Below, in pieces: positions 1-9,184 of a DNA stretch of 38,107 nucleotides. Numbering within the stretch: position 1 is the stretch's first letter; every line of letters begins with the position of its first letter. The translations under genes were made by a program, and so were the position numbers. The stretch covers positions 1 through 38,107 of the forward strand of contig JAFZEI010000105.1 in the NCBI GenBank assembly GCA_017560765.1, read 5' to 3'. The notes beneath the pieces were generated by a model. That model did not search any database. It was not told the origin of the DNA and worked only from the letters and a program-made list of their open reading frames with translations. The stretch is from Clostridia bacterium (GTDB lineage Bacteria; Bacillota; Clostridia; UBA1212; UBA1255).

Positions 1-131
1 ATTTTTATCATTCCTTTCAAATAATTCAAAAGTCATTAATATAAAATTGTGCGTTAATGCACTTTCCTTTTATAATAACACAATATTGATTTAATATCAA
101 TTTGAAAAAGTCAATTTTTCGGAGGGGTAGA

Positions 132-488
132 ATGTTGTTCGAATATAAATAAATGAGGAGAGATAAATTAATGAAATCCACATTATTCTTTTCAATCTTT
201 CCCATCGGTTCAAAAACGTGTTGAAAAGATAGAAAGGAAAGTCTATACTTATGTAGATTTTCATAATCAAACAAAATCTACTTTTGATAAACTTTACAGA
301 GTTGATACAAGAGATTATCCTGAAATTGCTTTGCGTGAAGCATTGCTTAATTTGTTGGTGCACAGGGATTATTCTTTCCGTATAGTAATTACTTGCAAAT
401 AGAAAAAGAAAATTCGGAAGAACATGTTATACTTGATTATCTGAAGCAAAACGACATTAAAATGCCATATTTTTATGTTACAATATAA
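132..488 (+). pseudogene. Remnant of an AlbA_2/RecG-like ATP-binding regulator
   Basis: This is a decayed gene. A well-formed start (GGAGGGG, then ATG at 132) runs only six codons before a stop at 150-152. From about 175 an open frame ending at TAG 400-402 encodes a stretch containing RDYPEIALREALLNLLVHRD. That matches the conserved C-terminal ATP-binding (HATPase_c_4) segment of proteins with an N-terminal AlbA_2 domain, often annotated as RecG-like or 'putative DNA binding' proteins. A second frame (402-488) contains ILDYLKQN, which resembles the start of the winged-helix tail usual in that family. The family is normally about 400-500 residues, so most of the gene is gone. The family assignment rests on the HRDY motif; the links to the start and the tail are inference. 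Confidence 0.6.
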
Positions 489-516
489 AAAATAAATACG
501 TGTTGGAGAGATTATG

Positions 517-1203
517 ATGGCTAAAATACTGATTGCTGACGATAATAAACAGATTACATCTGTGCTGACGGAATATGCAAAGAGAGAAGGGTATTCCGTA
601 GAGATAGCAACTGATGGTGTAGAGGCTTTAGAAAAATTTAAAAGTTTTTGTCCCGATTTAATATTACTGGATGTTATGATGCCGCGTATGGACGGCTTTG
701 AAGTTTGCCGTGATATCAGGAGAGAATCAAACGTGCCAATCATAATGGTAACAGCAAGAGGTGAAGATTTCGAAAAAATCATGGGCTTGGATATTGGTGC
801 GGACGATTATATTGTAAAGCCTTTTTCTTGCGGAGAGGTAATGGCACGTGTCAGAGCGATTCTTCGAAGATTAAGTATAAGTACAGATAACAGCAAGCTT
901 TTCACGTGTGGAAATCTTTCCGTAAATCTTGAGAATTATGTTGTTCAAATCGGAAACGAACCTATCAGACTCACAAAAAAAGAAATAGAATTATTGTGGA
1001 CTTTGGCATCAAATGCAAATAAAGTTTTTTCGAGAGATTCACTTTTAGATAAGTTGTGGGGCTTTGACTTTTACGGAGACAGCAGAACGGTTGATTCACA
1101 TATAAAAAGACTCAGAGCAAAAGTAGATGAATTCCCACACGAAGGTTGGGAAATAGAAACAATTTGGGGCGTAGGATATAAATTTGCAATAAAGCAAGAA
1201 TAA
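517..1203 (+). CDS. OmpR/PhoB-family response regulator
   Basis: Two-component response regulator of 228 residues. The N-terminal receiver domain (about 1-120) has the acidic pair D8-D9, phospho-acceptor D52 in LLDVMMPRMDGFE, T79 and K101 (VKPF). The C-terminal winged-helix DNA-binding domain (about 130-228) has the typical DSHIKRLRAKV recognition helix and a GVGYKF end. The start is ATG ATG; the second ATG at 517 sits 8 bases after GGAG, while the first (514) would be only 5 away, so either is possible. The sensor kinase gene follows after 21 bases, making a standard co-transcribed pair. The target genes and signal cannot be told from the sequence. A regulator of envelope or stress functions is typical of the family, but not shown here. 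Confidence 0.95.
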   Translation: MAKILIADDNKQITSVLTEYAKREGYSVEIATDGVEALEKFKSFCPDLILLDVMMPRMDGFEVCRDIRRESNVPIIMVTARGEDFEKIMGLDIGADDYIVKPFSCGEVMARVRAILRRLSISTDNSKLFTCGNLSVNLENYVVQIGNEPIRLTKKEIELLWTLASNANKVFSRDSLLDKLWGFDFYGDSRTVDSHIKRLRAKVDEFPHEGWEIETIWGVGYKFAIKQE

Positions 1204-1224
1204 TAAAAAAGATATTACACGAAT

Positions 1225-2751
1225 ATGAGCTGTAAAAAAACAAGGAAATTCAAAATATCGGCTAAGTTAACATTGTATTTTACAATATCTATTCTATTGT
1301 TTGCGATAGTAATTGGTACTGTGTTTGCTTTGCTGTTTCGCGAACATACTGAGGAGATATATCGCGAGAACATGAAACAGACAGCAAGTTCCATTTCCAA
1401 AATAATGGAGAGTGTCATCCGTGAAAATGAAGGCAGTACATTGTGGGAGGCTTTTTCGGAAAAAGGAGAGAACAGAAAGCCGTCGGGAGCCGTTTATATT
1501 GACGGGCCGAGACTTATACGTCTTGTTAAAGAAATCACTGAGGCAGACGTGTGGCTGATAGATTCTAAATATACAATTTTAACAACTTCACAAGATTCAG
1601 AAACAGAATACAGCTCAAGATATATTTTCAGAGAATTACCGGGAGAAACACAGCGTTTTATACTTAAAATTTACCAAGATAAGGGTTATGAAGTTTTTGG
1701 AGAAAGTTTCTCGGATGTTCTTGGAGAAAACTGCATGACAGTAGGCGTTCCAATATACACTCGCAGAGGAGAAGTGACCGGAGCAGTTATTCTGCATACG
1801 CCAAAAGGACAGATGACAGAGGCAATTGAGAATGGTTTCATTATTTTGCTGATGAGTCTAATAATGGCCTTTGCTATAGGAATGCTTATTTCGATTATTA
1901 TATCAAGAACAATCGCAAAACCATTGAAAAAAATAAATGTAGCGGCGATGATGATTTCTGATGGTGAATATTCCGTCAAAACAGAAGTCCGAAGCAATGA
2001 TGAAATAGGCGAACTGGCGCAGACCATGGATGAAATGGGAGAAAAATTGCGTAAAGCCGAGGTCGAGAGTGAAAAGTTAGAAAAAATGAGGCAAGATTTT
2101 GTTGCAAACATTTCTCACGAGTTGCGCACACCGGTTACGGTTATAAGAGGCTCTTTAGAGGCCCTTTGCGATGGCATAGTTACAGACTCGGATAAGGTTA
2201 CGGAATATCACAGGCAGCTTTTGGGCGAGAGCATCTATATGCAAAGGTTGGTAAATGATTTACTTGATCTTTCAAGGTTGCAGAATCCGGATTTCAGTAT
2301 AAATATTACAGAATTTAATCTATATGATTGTGTAAGCGATGCCGTAAGAAGCGGCAGAAGAATAGCAACAGAAAAGGGAATAAACATAGAGTTTAATTAT
2401 GATAATTGCATTTATATTGTAAATGGCGATTATGACCGCGTAAGACAAATGCTTCTCATTATAATTGATAATGCCGTCAAATTTACAGACAATAACGAAA
2501 ACAGTGTTATCGTAGATATGAAAGAAGGCTGTATAAGCATCACAAATACAGGTGTTGGTATAAAATCAGAGGAGCTTCCTATGGTTTTTGAAAGATTTTA
2601 TAAATCGCGTTCAGAAAAAAATAAGAATGGTACAGGGCTTGGTTTGGCTATAGCAAAACAGATAGCATCAAGGCATAGCGTTGGCATTTCCGTGAGCAGT
2701 GTTGAGGGCGGGGAAACCACATTTAAATTTGTATTTCCCATGAAAATATGA
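1225..2751 (+). CDS. Membrane sensor histidine kinase (HAMP-HisKA-HATPase_c)
   Basis: Sensor kinase of 508 residues, partner of the regulator just upstream. It has a cytoplasmic N-terminus, TM1 about 15-38, an extracellular sensor region about 40-203, TM2 about 205-228, and a HAMP linker to about 281. The HisKA domain has the phospho-accepting H298 in ANISHELRTP, and the ATPase domain has its N-box around N416, a G1 box NTGVGI (441-446) and a G2 box NGTGLGLAIAK. The G1 box has Asn where the textbook motif has Asp; this variant is common in active kinases, so I do not take it as loss of function. The extracellular segment (about 160 residues) is the right size for a single PAS/Cache-like sensor, but I recognise no ligand motif. 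Confidence 0.94.
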   Translation: MSCKKTRKFKISAKLTLYFTISILLFAIVIGTVFALLFREHTEEIYRENMKQTASSISKIMESVIRENEGSTLWEAFSEKGENRKPSGAVYIDGPRLIRLVKEITEADVWLIDSKYTILTTSQDSETEYSSRYIFRELPGETQRFILKIYQDKGYEVFGESFSDVLGENCMTVGVPIYTRRGEVTGAVILHTPKGQMTEAIENGFIILLMSLIMAFAIGMLISIIISRTIAKPLKKINVAAMMISDGEYSVKTEVRSNDEIGELAQTMDEMGEKLRKAEVESEKLEKMRQDFVANISHELRTPVTVIRGSLEALCDGIVTDSDKVTEYHRQLLGESIYMQRLVNDLLDLSRLQNPDFSINITEFNLYDCVSDAVRSGRRIATEKGINIEFNYDNCIYIVNGDYDRVRQMLLIIIDNAVKFTDNNENSVIVDMKEGCISITNTGVGIKSEELPMVFERFYKSRSEKNKNGTGLGLAIAKQIASRHSVGISVSSVEGGETTFKFVFPMKI

Positions 2752-2793
2752 TATTGTAAACACTGTTATTTTAAATTGAAACGGCGGTACTTT

Positions 2794-4854
2794 ATGTTTG
2801 ACAAACAGTGGATTTTCAACATAAAACAGCATAATGATTATCTGGAATTTTGCAAGGCTAACGGCTTGGAGACTTCCTTTGTCGACGAAATTATGTTTAA
2901 ACGAGGCATCGAAGGTAAAACCGGAAGTATTGATACTTTGTCCGATCCGTATATTTTACCGGATATGGCAAAAGCAGTTGACAGGATACTAACAGCAGTA
3001 GAAGATGGCGAGAAAATTGCAGTTTTCGGTGATTATGACGCGGACGGGGTGACTGCAACAGCAGTTTTATACCATTTTCTGCAAAATATAGCAGAAGCAG
3101 ATGTTGTCAGTTACATTCCTGACCGTCTTACAGAGGGATACGGAATGTCGGTTGCAGCCGTTGATTCGCTCTGTGAGGTCGGTGTTACCCTCATCGTCAC
3201 CGTTGACAATGGCATTGTCGCTTTCGACCAGATAGCTCATGCCGCCGAATTAGGTATAGATGTAGTAGTTACAGACCACCACAAATGCGCAGATGTGTTG
3301 CCGGAATGTTGTGCGGTGGTAGATCCATGTATATTAAAAGAAGAAACACCGTTAAATAATTTGTGCGGTGCAGGCGTTGCATTTACGCTTATAAGAGCAT
3401 TGGCTGACGAAATAGGTGTTTATGAAGAGATAAGCAGATACATTCCGATTGTAATGATAGGAACGCTTGGCGATGTTGTGCCGTTGACAGGCGATAACAG
3501 AGTTATAGTGAAATATGGCATGGAAAAACTTTGCGATTTCGGATGGATTGGACTTGAAAGTTTAATATTCAAAATTACAGAGGGCAAATCATCACAGCAA
3601 AAAATTTCTTCCATGTTTATATCTTATCAGCTTGTACCCAAACTTAATGCTGCAGGCAGGTTGGGTAATGCGATGCGGGCTTTTGAACTTTTGGTTTGTG
3701 AGGAAGCAAACGAAGCGGCACGTCTTGCCGAGGAGTTGATTGCGGAAAATACAAAAAGGCAGGCAACTGAGGCAGAAATAGCAGAAAAAGCCATGAAAGA
3801 GGACAGTCTCAAAACGACAGATAAGGACTGTATAGTATTGGCAATGGGAGAGAATTGGCATCACGGAGTTATTGGTATTGTAGCTTCGCGGCTTACCGAA
3901 AAGTACAAAAAGCCATCCTTTGTGCTTTCAATAGAAAAAGACAGCGAAGGAAAAAATGATATTGCGAGAGGTTCGGCTCGCTCTGTGAAGGGTTTTAATT
4001 TACATAAAGCTTTGACGGAATGTGCCTCTCTGCTTGAAAAGTTTGGCGGTCATGAAATGGCGGCGGGTCTAAGTATTCCGACGAAAAACATTCCTCAATT
4101 TATAGAAAGCATGAATGCGTATGCGGAGCAAAATAACCAATATCAAGAGCCGTCAAACTTGCAGATAGATGCAGTGGTTTCGCCTTACGAGCTTACGGTT
4201 AAGTCTGTCGAAAGACTTGAAGAGTTAGAGCCTTACGGTCAGGGAAACAGTCAACCGATGATATGTGTCAGAAATTTAACTCTCGTAGGTTGCAGCAAGG
4301 TTGGTGAAGGCGGCAAACATTTAAAGCTTGCTTTTTCTTATGAAAGACCGGAGGGCGGAAGGTTTTCCGTAGAAGGAATTGCTTTTTCTCAAGGACCATA
4401 CGAGAATATGATAAAAAGCATCGGAAATGTATGCTGTGTTGTTTGCAGAGCCGAAATTAATCAATGGCAAGGAAGAAAAAGTGTTTCCTTGGTTATTTCT
4501 GACATACATGACGACGATTATAATATTGATAACCTTTTAAAATGTGTGTATAATAGCGATTACATTACCGGCAGAGGGTTTGTTCCGAAGAGAAAAACGC
4601 TAGCTGCAATGTATAAATGTTTTGTCCAATACGGAGAATCTTTTAAGTTTAATGACTTGTTTCGCATACGAGATTGTGTGAGAAAAAGCGGTATTCCTTG
4701 TACATGGTACGAAATACGCAGCGGTTTGGATATTTTTACAGAATTGGGATTAATTGCGAGAAAAGACAAACAAAATTTCTGTATCGAGAAAGTTTCGGAG
4801 AAAGTAGAGCTGGAAACATCTCAAATTTACAGAATGGCACAGGTGGAGGTGTAG
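2794..4854 (+). CDS. recJ: Single-stranded-DNA-specific exonuclease RecJ
   Basis: 5'-3' single-strand DNA exonuclease used in recombination, base excision and mismatch repair. The DHH phosphoesterase motifs are clear: GDYDADG at about 79-85, DNG at 138-140 and DHH at 161-163. The DHHA1 part carries GGHEMAAG at 418-425. An OB-like region follows, then a C-terminal winged-helix-like tail of about 120 residues as in Bacillus-type RecJ. Length is 686 residues from ATG 2794. A TTG at 2776 would add six residues; neither start has a strong ribosome binding site, and I prefer ATG. The rel gene starts 6 bases after the stop. In many Firmicutes apt lies between recJ and rel; here it is absent. Confidence 0.95.
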   Translation: MFDKQWIFNIKQHNDYLEFCKANGLETSFVDEIMFKRGIEGKTGSIDTLSDPYILPDMAKAVDRILTAVEDGEKIAVFGDYDADGVTATAVLYHFLQNIAEADVVSYIPDRLTEGYGMSVAAVDSLCEVGVTLIVTVDNGIVAFDQIAHAAELGIDVVVTDHHKCADVLPECCAVVDPCILKEETPLNNLCGAGVAFTLIRALADEIGVYEEISRYIPIVMIGTLGDVVPLTGDNRVIVKYGMEKLCDFGWIGLESLIFKITEGKSSQQKISSMFISYQLVPKLNAAGRLGNAMRAFELLVCEEANEAARLAEELIAENTKRQATEAEIAEKAMKEDSLKTTDKDCIVLAMGENWHHGVIGIVASRLTEKYKKPSFVLSIEKDSEGKNDIARGSARSVKGFNLHKALTECASLLEKFGGHEMAAGLSIPTKNIPQFIESMNAYAEQNNQYQEPSNLQIDAVVSPYELTVKSVERLEELEPYGQGNSQPMICVRNLTLVGCSKVGEGGKHLKLAFSYERPEGGRFSVEGIAFSQGPYENMIKSIGNVCCVVCRAEINQWQGRKSVSLVISDIHDDDYNIDNLLKCVYNSDYITGRGFVPKRKTLAAMYKCFVQYGESFKFNDLFRIRDCVRKSGIPCTWYEIRSGLDIFTELGLIARKDKQNFCIEKVSEKVELETSQIYRMAQVEV

Positions 4855-4859
4855 ATTGC

Positions 4860-7070
4860 GTGGAGTATGTAGCCCAATTTGAAAATTTAAAACAATATTT
4901 AAAAGAAAAAAATGCAGATAATGACATTTCTATCCTGGAAAAAGCTTTTGAGCTTGCAGATAGTATGCATCAGGAGCAGAAAAGAAAATCCGGAGAGCCT
5001 TTTATTATTCACCCGGTTGCTGTTGCTACGATGCTTGCTGAAATGGATATGGATATGCCATCTATAGTTGCGGGCATGCTTCACGATGTTATAGAAGATA
5101 CCTCTGTTACAACAGACGAGATGAGAGAAATGTTCGGACAGGAAATTACGTATCTCGTGGATGGGGTAACAAAGCTTAAGAGAATTCCCACTTCTACCAA
5201 GGAAGAACTGCAGGCGGAGAATTTGCGTAAAATGTTTCTTTCTATGGCTTCGGATATACGTGTAATTGTAATAAAATTAGTAGACAGACTTCACAATATG
5301 AGAACGCTTCAATACATGAATACTGATTCTCAGATTACGAAGGCAAGGGAAACATTAGAAATTTACACTCCTTTGGCGCACCGATTGGGAATGACAAAAA
5401 TCAAATGGGAGCTTGAAGATTTATGCTTTAAATATCTTGAGCCGGAGTATTATAACAGCCTTGTGGCACAGATAACACAAAGGAGAGATCAGCAAGAGGC
5501 ATATATAAAAAAGGTTTTAGATGCAATTCGGGGCAGACTTGATGAGGCAAAAATTAAAGCTTTCTTAGATGGCAGGCCGAAACATTTCTACAGTATTCAC
5601 AAGAAAATGATAGCTCAGAATAAGGCACTTAATCAAATTTATGATTTGTTGGCAATAAGAGTTATTGTGGATACTGTGCAAGAATGTTATACCGTTTTAG
5701 GTATAATTCACGAAATGTATACTCCCATGCCGGGAAGATTCAAAGATTATATTGCCATGCCTAAGCCCAACATGTATCAGTCGCTTCATACTACGCTTAT
5801 AGGTCCTGACGGACAGCCTTTTGAGGCGCAGATTCGTACATGGGAGATGCATAAGACGGCGGAAATCGGTATTGCCGCGCATTGGAAATATAAAGAAAAA
5901 GGCAGCAGCGGACGCGGCGGCAACGAAAAAACTTCAGAATATGACGGTAAATTGGAGTGGGTGCGTAATCTTCTCGATAATCAGAAAGAGATTGAGGATC
6001 CTAATGAGTTCGCACAGACATTTAAAATGGACCTTTTCACTGATGAGGTTTTTGTTTTCACACCAAAGGGCGATGTAAAATGTTTGCCTAAGGGCTCTAC
6101 ACCGATTGACTTTGCTTATGCCATTCATAGTGCTGTAGGTAACAAGATGGTTGGAGCAAGAGTAAACGGAGAGATAAAACCTCTTAACCATAAGCTCAGA
6201 ACGGGAGATTTTGTGGAGATTATAACTTCTCAATCACAAAATCACGGCCCCAGCAGAGATTGGCTCAGTATAGTTAAAAGTTCAGAGGCAAAGAGCAAGA
6301 TAAGGCAGTGGTTTAAGAAAGAATGCCGTGATGAGAATATCGAGCGCGGACGTGAAGTTATTGACAGAGAGCTTAAGAAACAAGGATATAAGTATGAACA
6401 GCTTATAAGAAATGAGTGGTTAGAGCCGATTTTGAAGAAATACAGATTTTCTTCTTATGAGGATTTGCTGAATGTTATAGGATTTGGCGAAATAAGCGCT
6501 CAGAAAATTATTAATATTCTTAAAGAAGAATATATTAAGTCCATAAGCGGCAGCAAGGAAGCAGAACTGTTAGCTAAAATTGATAGTGCCAAGAATAAAA
6601 AAGAGAAGCAAAAACATACTTCTGATAATGGTATTATTGTTAATGGACAAAACAACTGTCTTGTACGTCTTTCCAGATGTTGTAATCCGGTGCCGGGAGA
6701 CTCTATTGTAGGATATATTACGAGAGGAAGAGGTGTTTCCGTTCACAGAACAGACTGCCCTAATGTTGTGTCCATGAGTGAAACGGAGAACCGTATAATT
6801 GATGTTCGCTGGGCAGGAAAGAGCAGAAGTACGTATATTGTGGATATTTCCATTCAAGCTGTGGACAACAGTAATTTGCTTTTGCAGATAGCAAAACTTA
6901 TTGCTGAGTTAAAACTTCCTATGAAGGCCATAAATGCAAGAACAACAAGAGATAATTATGAGCTTATAGACCTTACGATTGAGATTACAGACAGAAGTGA
7001 GCTTGATAGGCTTGTGAAAAAAATCAGCGGACTTGAAAATGTATTGGATGTAAGCAGAACTGTAAAATAA
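4860..7070 (+). CDS. relA: Bifunctional (p)ppGpp synthetase/hydrolase, Rel (RelA/SpoT)
   Basis: Makes and degrades the stringent-response alarmones ppGpp and pppGpp. The order is that of long RSH proteins: HD hydrolase domain with MLHDVIED at 73-80, synthetase domain with RFKD at 293-296 (the RxKD form typical of bifunctional Rel, not the ExDD form of synthetase-only RelA), TGS domain at about 390-450 (DEVFVFTPKGDVKCLPKGST), conserved-cysteine region with C607-C608 (RCCNPVPGD) and a C-terminal ACT domain from about 660. Length is 736 residues, normal for the family. The open frame extends upstream into recJ, but GTG 4860 has a strong AGGTGGAGGT site 9 bases before it and gives the expected N-terminus. 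Likely translated with recJ. Confidence 0.96.
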   Translation: MEYVAQFENLKQYLKEKNADNDISILEKAFELADSMHQEQKRKSGEPFIIHPVAVATMLAEMDMDMPSIVAGMLHDVIEDTSVTTDEMREMFGQEITYLVDGVTKLKRIPTSTKEELQAENLRKMFLSMASDIRVIVIKLVDRLHNMRTLQYMNTDSQITKARETLEIYTPLAHRLGMTKIKWELEDLCFKYLEPEYYNSLVAQITQRRDQQEAYIKKVLDAIRGRLDEAKIKAFLDGRPKHFYSIHKKMIAQNKALNQIYDLLAIRVIVDTVQECYTVLGIIHEMYTPMPGRFKDYIAMPKPNMYQSLHTTLIGPDGQPFEAQIRTWEMHKTAEIGIAAHWKYKEKGSSGRGGNEKTSEYDGKLEWVRNLLDNQKEIEDPNEFAQTFKMDLFTDEVFVFTPKGDVKCLPKGSTPIDFAYAIHSAVGNKMVGARVNGEIKPLNHKLRTGDFVEIITSQSQNHGPSRDWLSIVKSSEAKSKIRQWFKKECRDENIERGREVIDRELKKQGYKYEQLIRNEWLEPILKKYRFSSYEDLLNVIGFGEISAQKIINILKEEYIKSISGSKEAELLAKIDSAKNKKEKQKHTSDNGIIVNGQNNCLVRLSRCCNPVPGDSIVGYITRGRGVSVHRTDCPNVVSMSETENRIIDVRWAGKSRSTYIVDISIQAVDNSNLLLQIAKLIAELKLPMKAINARTTRDNYELIDLTIEITDRSELDRLVKKISGLENVLDVSRTVK

Positions 7071-7096
7071 AAGTTTTTGCAGAAAAAGGAGTTTTT

Positions 7097-7723
7097 ATGA
7101 TAAAAATCAAGCGATTTACCCAAGGATTACTTGGTTCTAATACTTATGTTGTATGGGATGAAATATCAAAAGAAGCCGCTGTTATAGACACGGGCAATTC
7201 TGATGCAGTAGTAAAAGAAGTAATTGACAAAGAAAAACTTTCCCTTAAATATATTATTTTAACTCACGCGCATTTTGACCATATTCATTATTTGCCAAAA
7301 TTTAAGGAAACTTTTCCCATGGCGAAGGTCGTAATTCATCAGGATGACAACGTGTTGCTTGAAAATCCGCGACTGAATGCCTCTGTACTTTTTGGTTCAG
7401 CACACGAATATGACAAGGCAGATATTACGGTAATTGATGAGGATGAGCTTAAATTAGGAGAAAACATATTAAAAATAATTTCTACTCCCGGACATACACC
7501 CGGAGGAATATGTATTTTAATTGATAAAATAATGTTCTCCGGAGACACTCTGTTTTATTCGGGTTTTGGAAGGACAGATTTGGGAGCAGGAGATGTTGCC
7601 TTGATGTCTAAATCTATAGAAAAACTTTATTCTCTGGACGGAAATATTGAGGTTTATCCCGGTCATGGAACGAAAACCACAATAGGCAGAGAAAGAGAAG
7701 AGAATCCGTATCTCTATTTTTGA
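7097..7723 (+). CDS. MBL-fold hydrolase, glyoxalase II-like
   Basis: Metallo-beta-lactamase-fold hydrolase of 208 residues, of the short glyoxalase II-like group (YqgX/GloC type). The metal ligands are all present: THAHFDH (H57, H59, D61, H62), H133 in TPGHTPGG, D150 in SGDTLF and H190 in PGHG. The likely role is hydrolysis of S-lactoylglutathione-type or other thioesters. The substrate is not certain, because Clostridia usually lack glutathione. It has a GGAG site before ATG 7097, 26 bases after rel, and is followed after 15 bases by hemZ. The rel-MBL-hemZ arrangement suggests a shared transcript. Confidence 0.92.
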   Translation: MIKIKRFTQGLLGSNTYVVWDEISKEAAVIDTGNSDAVVKEVIDKEKLSLKYIILTHAHFDHIHYLPKFKETFPMAKVVIHQDDNVLLENPRLNASVLFGSAHEYDKADITVIDEDELKLGENILKIISTPGHTPGGICILIDKIMFSGDTLFYSGFGRTDLGAGDVALMSKSIEKLYSLDGNIEVYPGHGTKTTIGREREENPYLYF

Positions 7724-7738
7724 CGAGAGTTTTATTAT

Positions 7739-9184
7739 ATGAGTGATTTACCTGAAATGAATAATACTTATACAGACAGTAAAATTTATATGGGCTTTCC
7801 TGAAGACCTGCCACCTCATTATGCATACGAGGCAGTGCAGATATTTAACGATTGCGGCGGATTTCCGGAGTTTGTACCTAATAGTGGCATAAAAACGGAT
7901 AAAAATAGCGGAATATGGCTGCAAAAGGGAGAGGAAAGGTATGATATTCCGTTTTTTGGCGAAGAAAATGAAAAGCTTGAGCATAAGTTGCAAAAACGGG
8001 AAATATACAGAATAATGAGTAATTTTACAGGATACACTTCCCCTTGGGGGTGTATGACGGGAGTAAGACCTGCAAAAATTGTCAATGTGCTTTTTAATTC
8101 AGGTGCAACATATCAAGAAGCATTGGAAGAATTAGAAAATTTTTACATGGCAAGGAGTGAAAAGGCAGAGCTGGCTGTAAAAACTGCTTGCAATCAAGAA
8201 TCTTTCTTGAAAGAACAAATAGAAAATCCCAAGAATATTGCCATATATGTGGGAATTCCATTTTGTCCTACAAGATGTCTGTATTGTTCTTTTACATCAC
8301 ATCCGATAGGGAAATACATTAAAATTGTAGATAAATATTTAGAACTTTTGGAGGCAGAATTACGCACAGTCGTGCCTGTTTTGTTGCAAAAAGGGTATAA
8401 TATAGAATCTTTATATATTGGTGGGGGAACACCTACATCTTTATCAGAAACGTCTTTTGAGAAATTTTTGGGTTTTGTTACAGATGTTGTAAATCCTGTA
8501 AATTTAAAAGAATTTTCTCTGGAGGCAGGCAGACCTGACAGTATTACACCGGAGAAATTACGCATTGCAAAAAAGGCGGGCGTTACAAGAATAAGCGTAA
8601 ATCCACAGACAATGAACAATGCCACTTTAGAGTTGATAGGTCGTCGTCATAGTGCAGAGGAAGTTATAAGTGCTTTTGAAATGGCAAGAATGGCAGGTTT
8701 TGACAATATAAATATGGATATTATTGCAGGACTTCCGGGAGAGGAGTTGTCGCATTTTGAATATACTTTAGAAAAAATAGCACAACTTAAGCCGGATGGA
8801 CTTACTGTACATACATTGAGTGTAAAACGTGCCGCAGACCTTAAAAGAGATGCAAAAGCAGAGCTTTTGCGCCATGATATTACAGGAAAAATGCTTATTG
8901 AATCACAAAAGTGCGCATCTTCTATGGGAATGATTCCTTTCTATATGTACAGACAAAAAAATATGCTGGGAAATCACGAAAATGTTTCTTATTGCCGCCC
9001 CGGGTGCGAAAGTCCGTATAATATACATATTATGGAAGAAGATCAGACGATTTTTGCTTTCGGCGCAGGAGGCGTAACTAAAATTTGTCAAAAAGATATA
9101 ATTCGTTCCTTTAATGTAAAAAGTGTAGAAGATTACATGAAGAGAAGCGAAGAGATGGCACAGAGAAAATTAATGCTCATTTAA
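7739..9184 (+). CDS. hemZ: Radical SAM coproporphyrinogen III oxidase-like protein HemZ
   Basis: Radical SAM enzyme of 481 residues, HemZ family (annotated as oxygen-independent coproporphyrinogen dehydrogenase). The [4Fe-4S]/SAM motif CxxxCxxC is C176, C180, C183 (FCPTRCLYCSF), followed by the SAM-binding IGGGTPTSL. The long N-terminal region with SPWGCMTGVRPAK is characteristic of HemZ and distinguishes it from HemN and HemW. Real coproporphyrinogen activity has been questioned for many HemN-like proteins, and no other haem gene is in the window, so the reaction is uncertain although the family is clear. Its last 8 bases overlap the end of convergent dusB. Confidence 0.9.
   Translation: MSDLPEMNNTYTDSKIYMGFPEDLPPHYAYEAVQIFNDCGGFPEFVPNSGIKTDKNSGIWLQKGEERYDIPFFGEENEKLEHKLQKREIYRIMSNFTGYTSPWGCMTGVRPAKIVNVLFNSGATYQEALEELENFYMARSEKAELAVKTACNQESFLKEQIENPKNIAIYVGIPFCPTRCLYCSFTSHPIGKYIKIVDKYLELLEAELRTVVPVLLQKGYNIESLYIGGGTPTSLSETSFEKFLGFVTDVVNPVNLKEFSLEAGRPDSITPEKLRIAKKAGVTRISVNPQTMNNATLELIGRRHSAEEVISAFEMARMAGFDNINMDIIAGLPGEELSHFEYTLEKIAQLKPDGLTVHTLSVKRAADLKRDAKAELLRHDITGKMLIESQKCASSMGMIPFYMYRQKNMLGNHENVSYCRPGCESPYNIHIMEEDQTIFAFGAGGVTKICQKDIIRSFNVKSVEDYMKRSEEMAQRKLMLI

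Noticed and set aside
1-131. Small inverted repeats in the AT-rich left end (GTGC-N6-GCAC, ATTGAT-N5-ATCAAT)
   Set aside because: Arms of 4 to 6 bases are expected by chance in such sequence; no further support.
430-513. Promoter for the response regulator gene
   Set aside because: Several AT-rich hexamers (for example TACAAT at 479) exist, but none has a convincing -35 box at the right distance.
2545-2562. Asn in place of Asp in the kinase G1 box
   Set aside because: NTGxGI is a common natural variant of the box in active histidine kinases; not evidence of an inactive enzyme.
8194-8625. 143-codon open frame opposite hemZ
   Set aside because: Antisense to the radical SAM core; no signals of its own.
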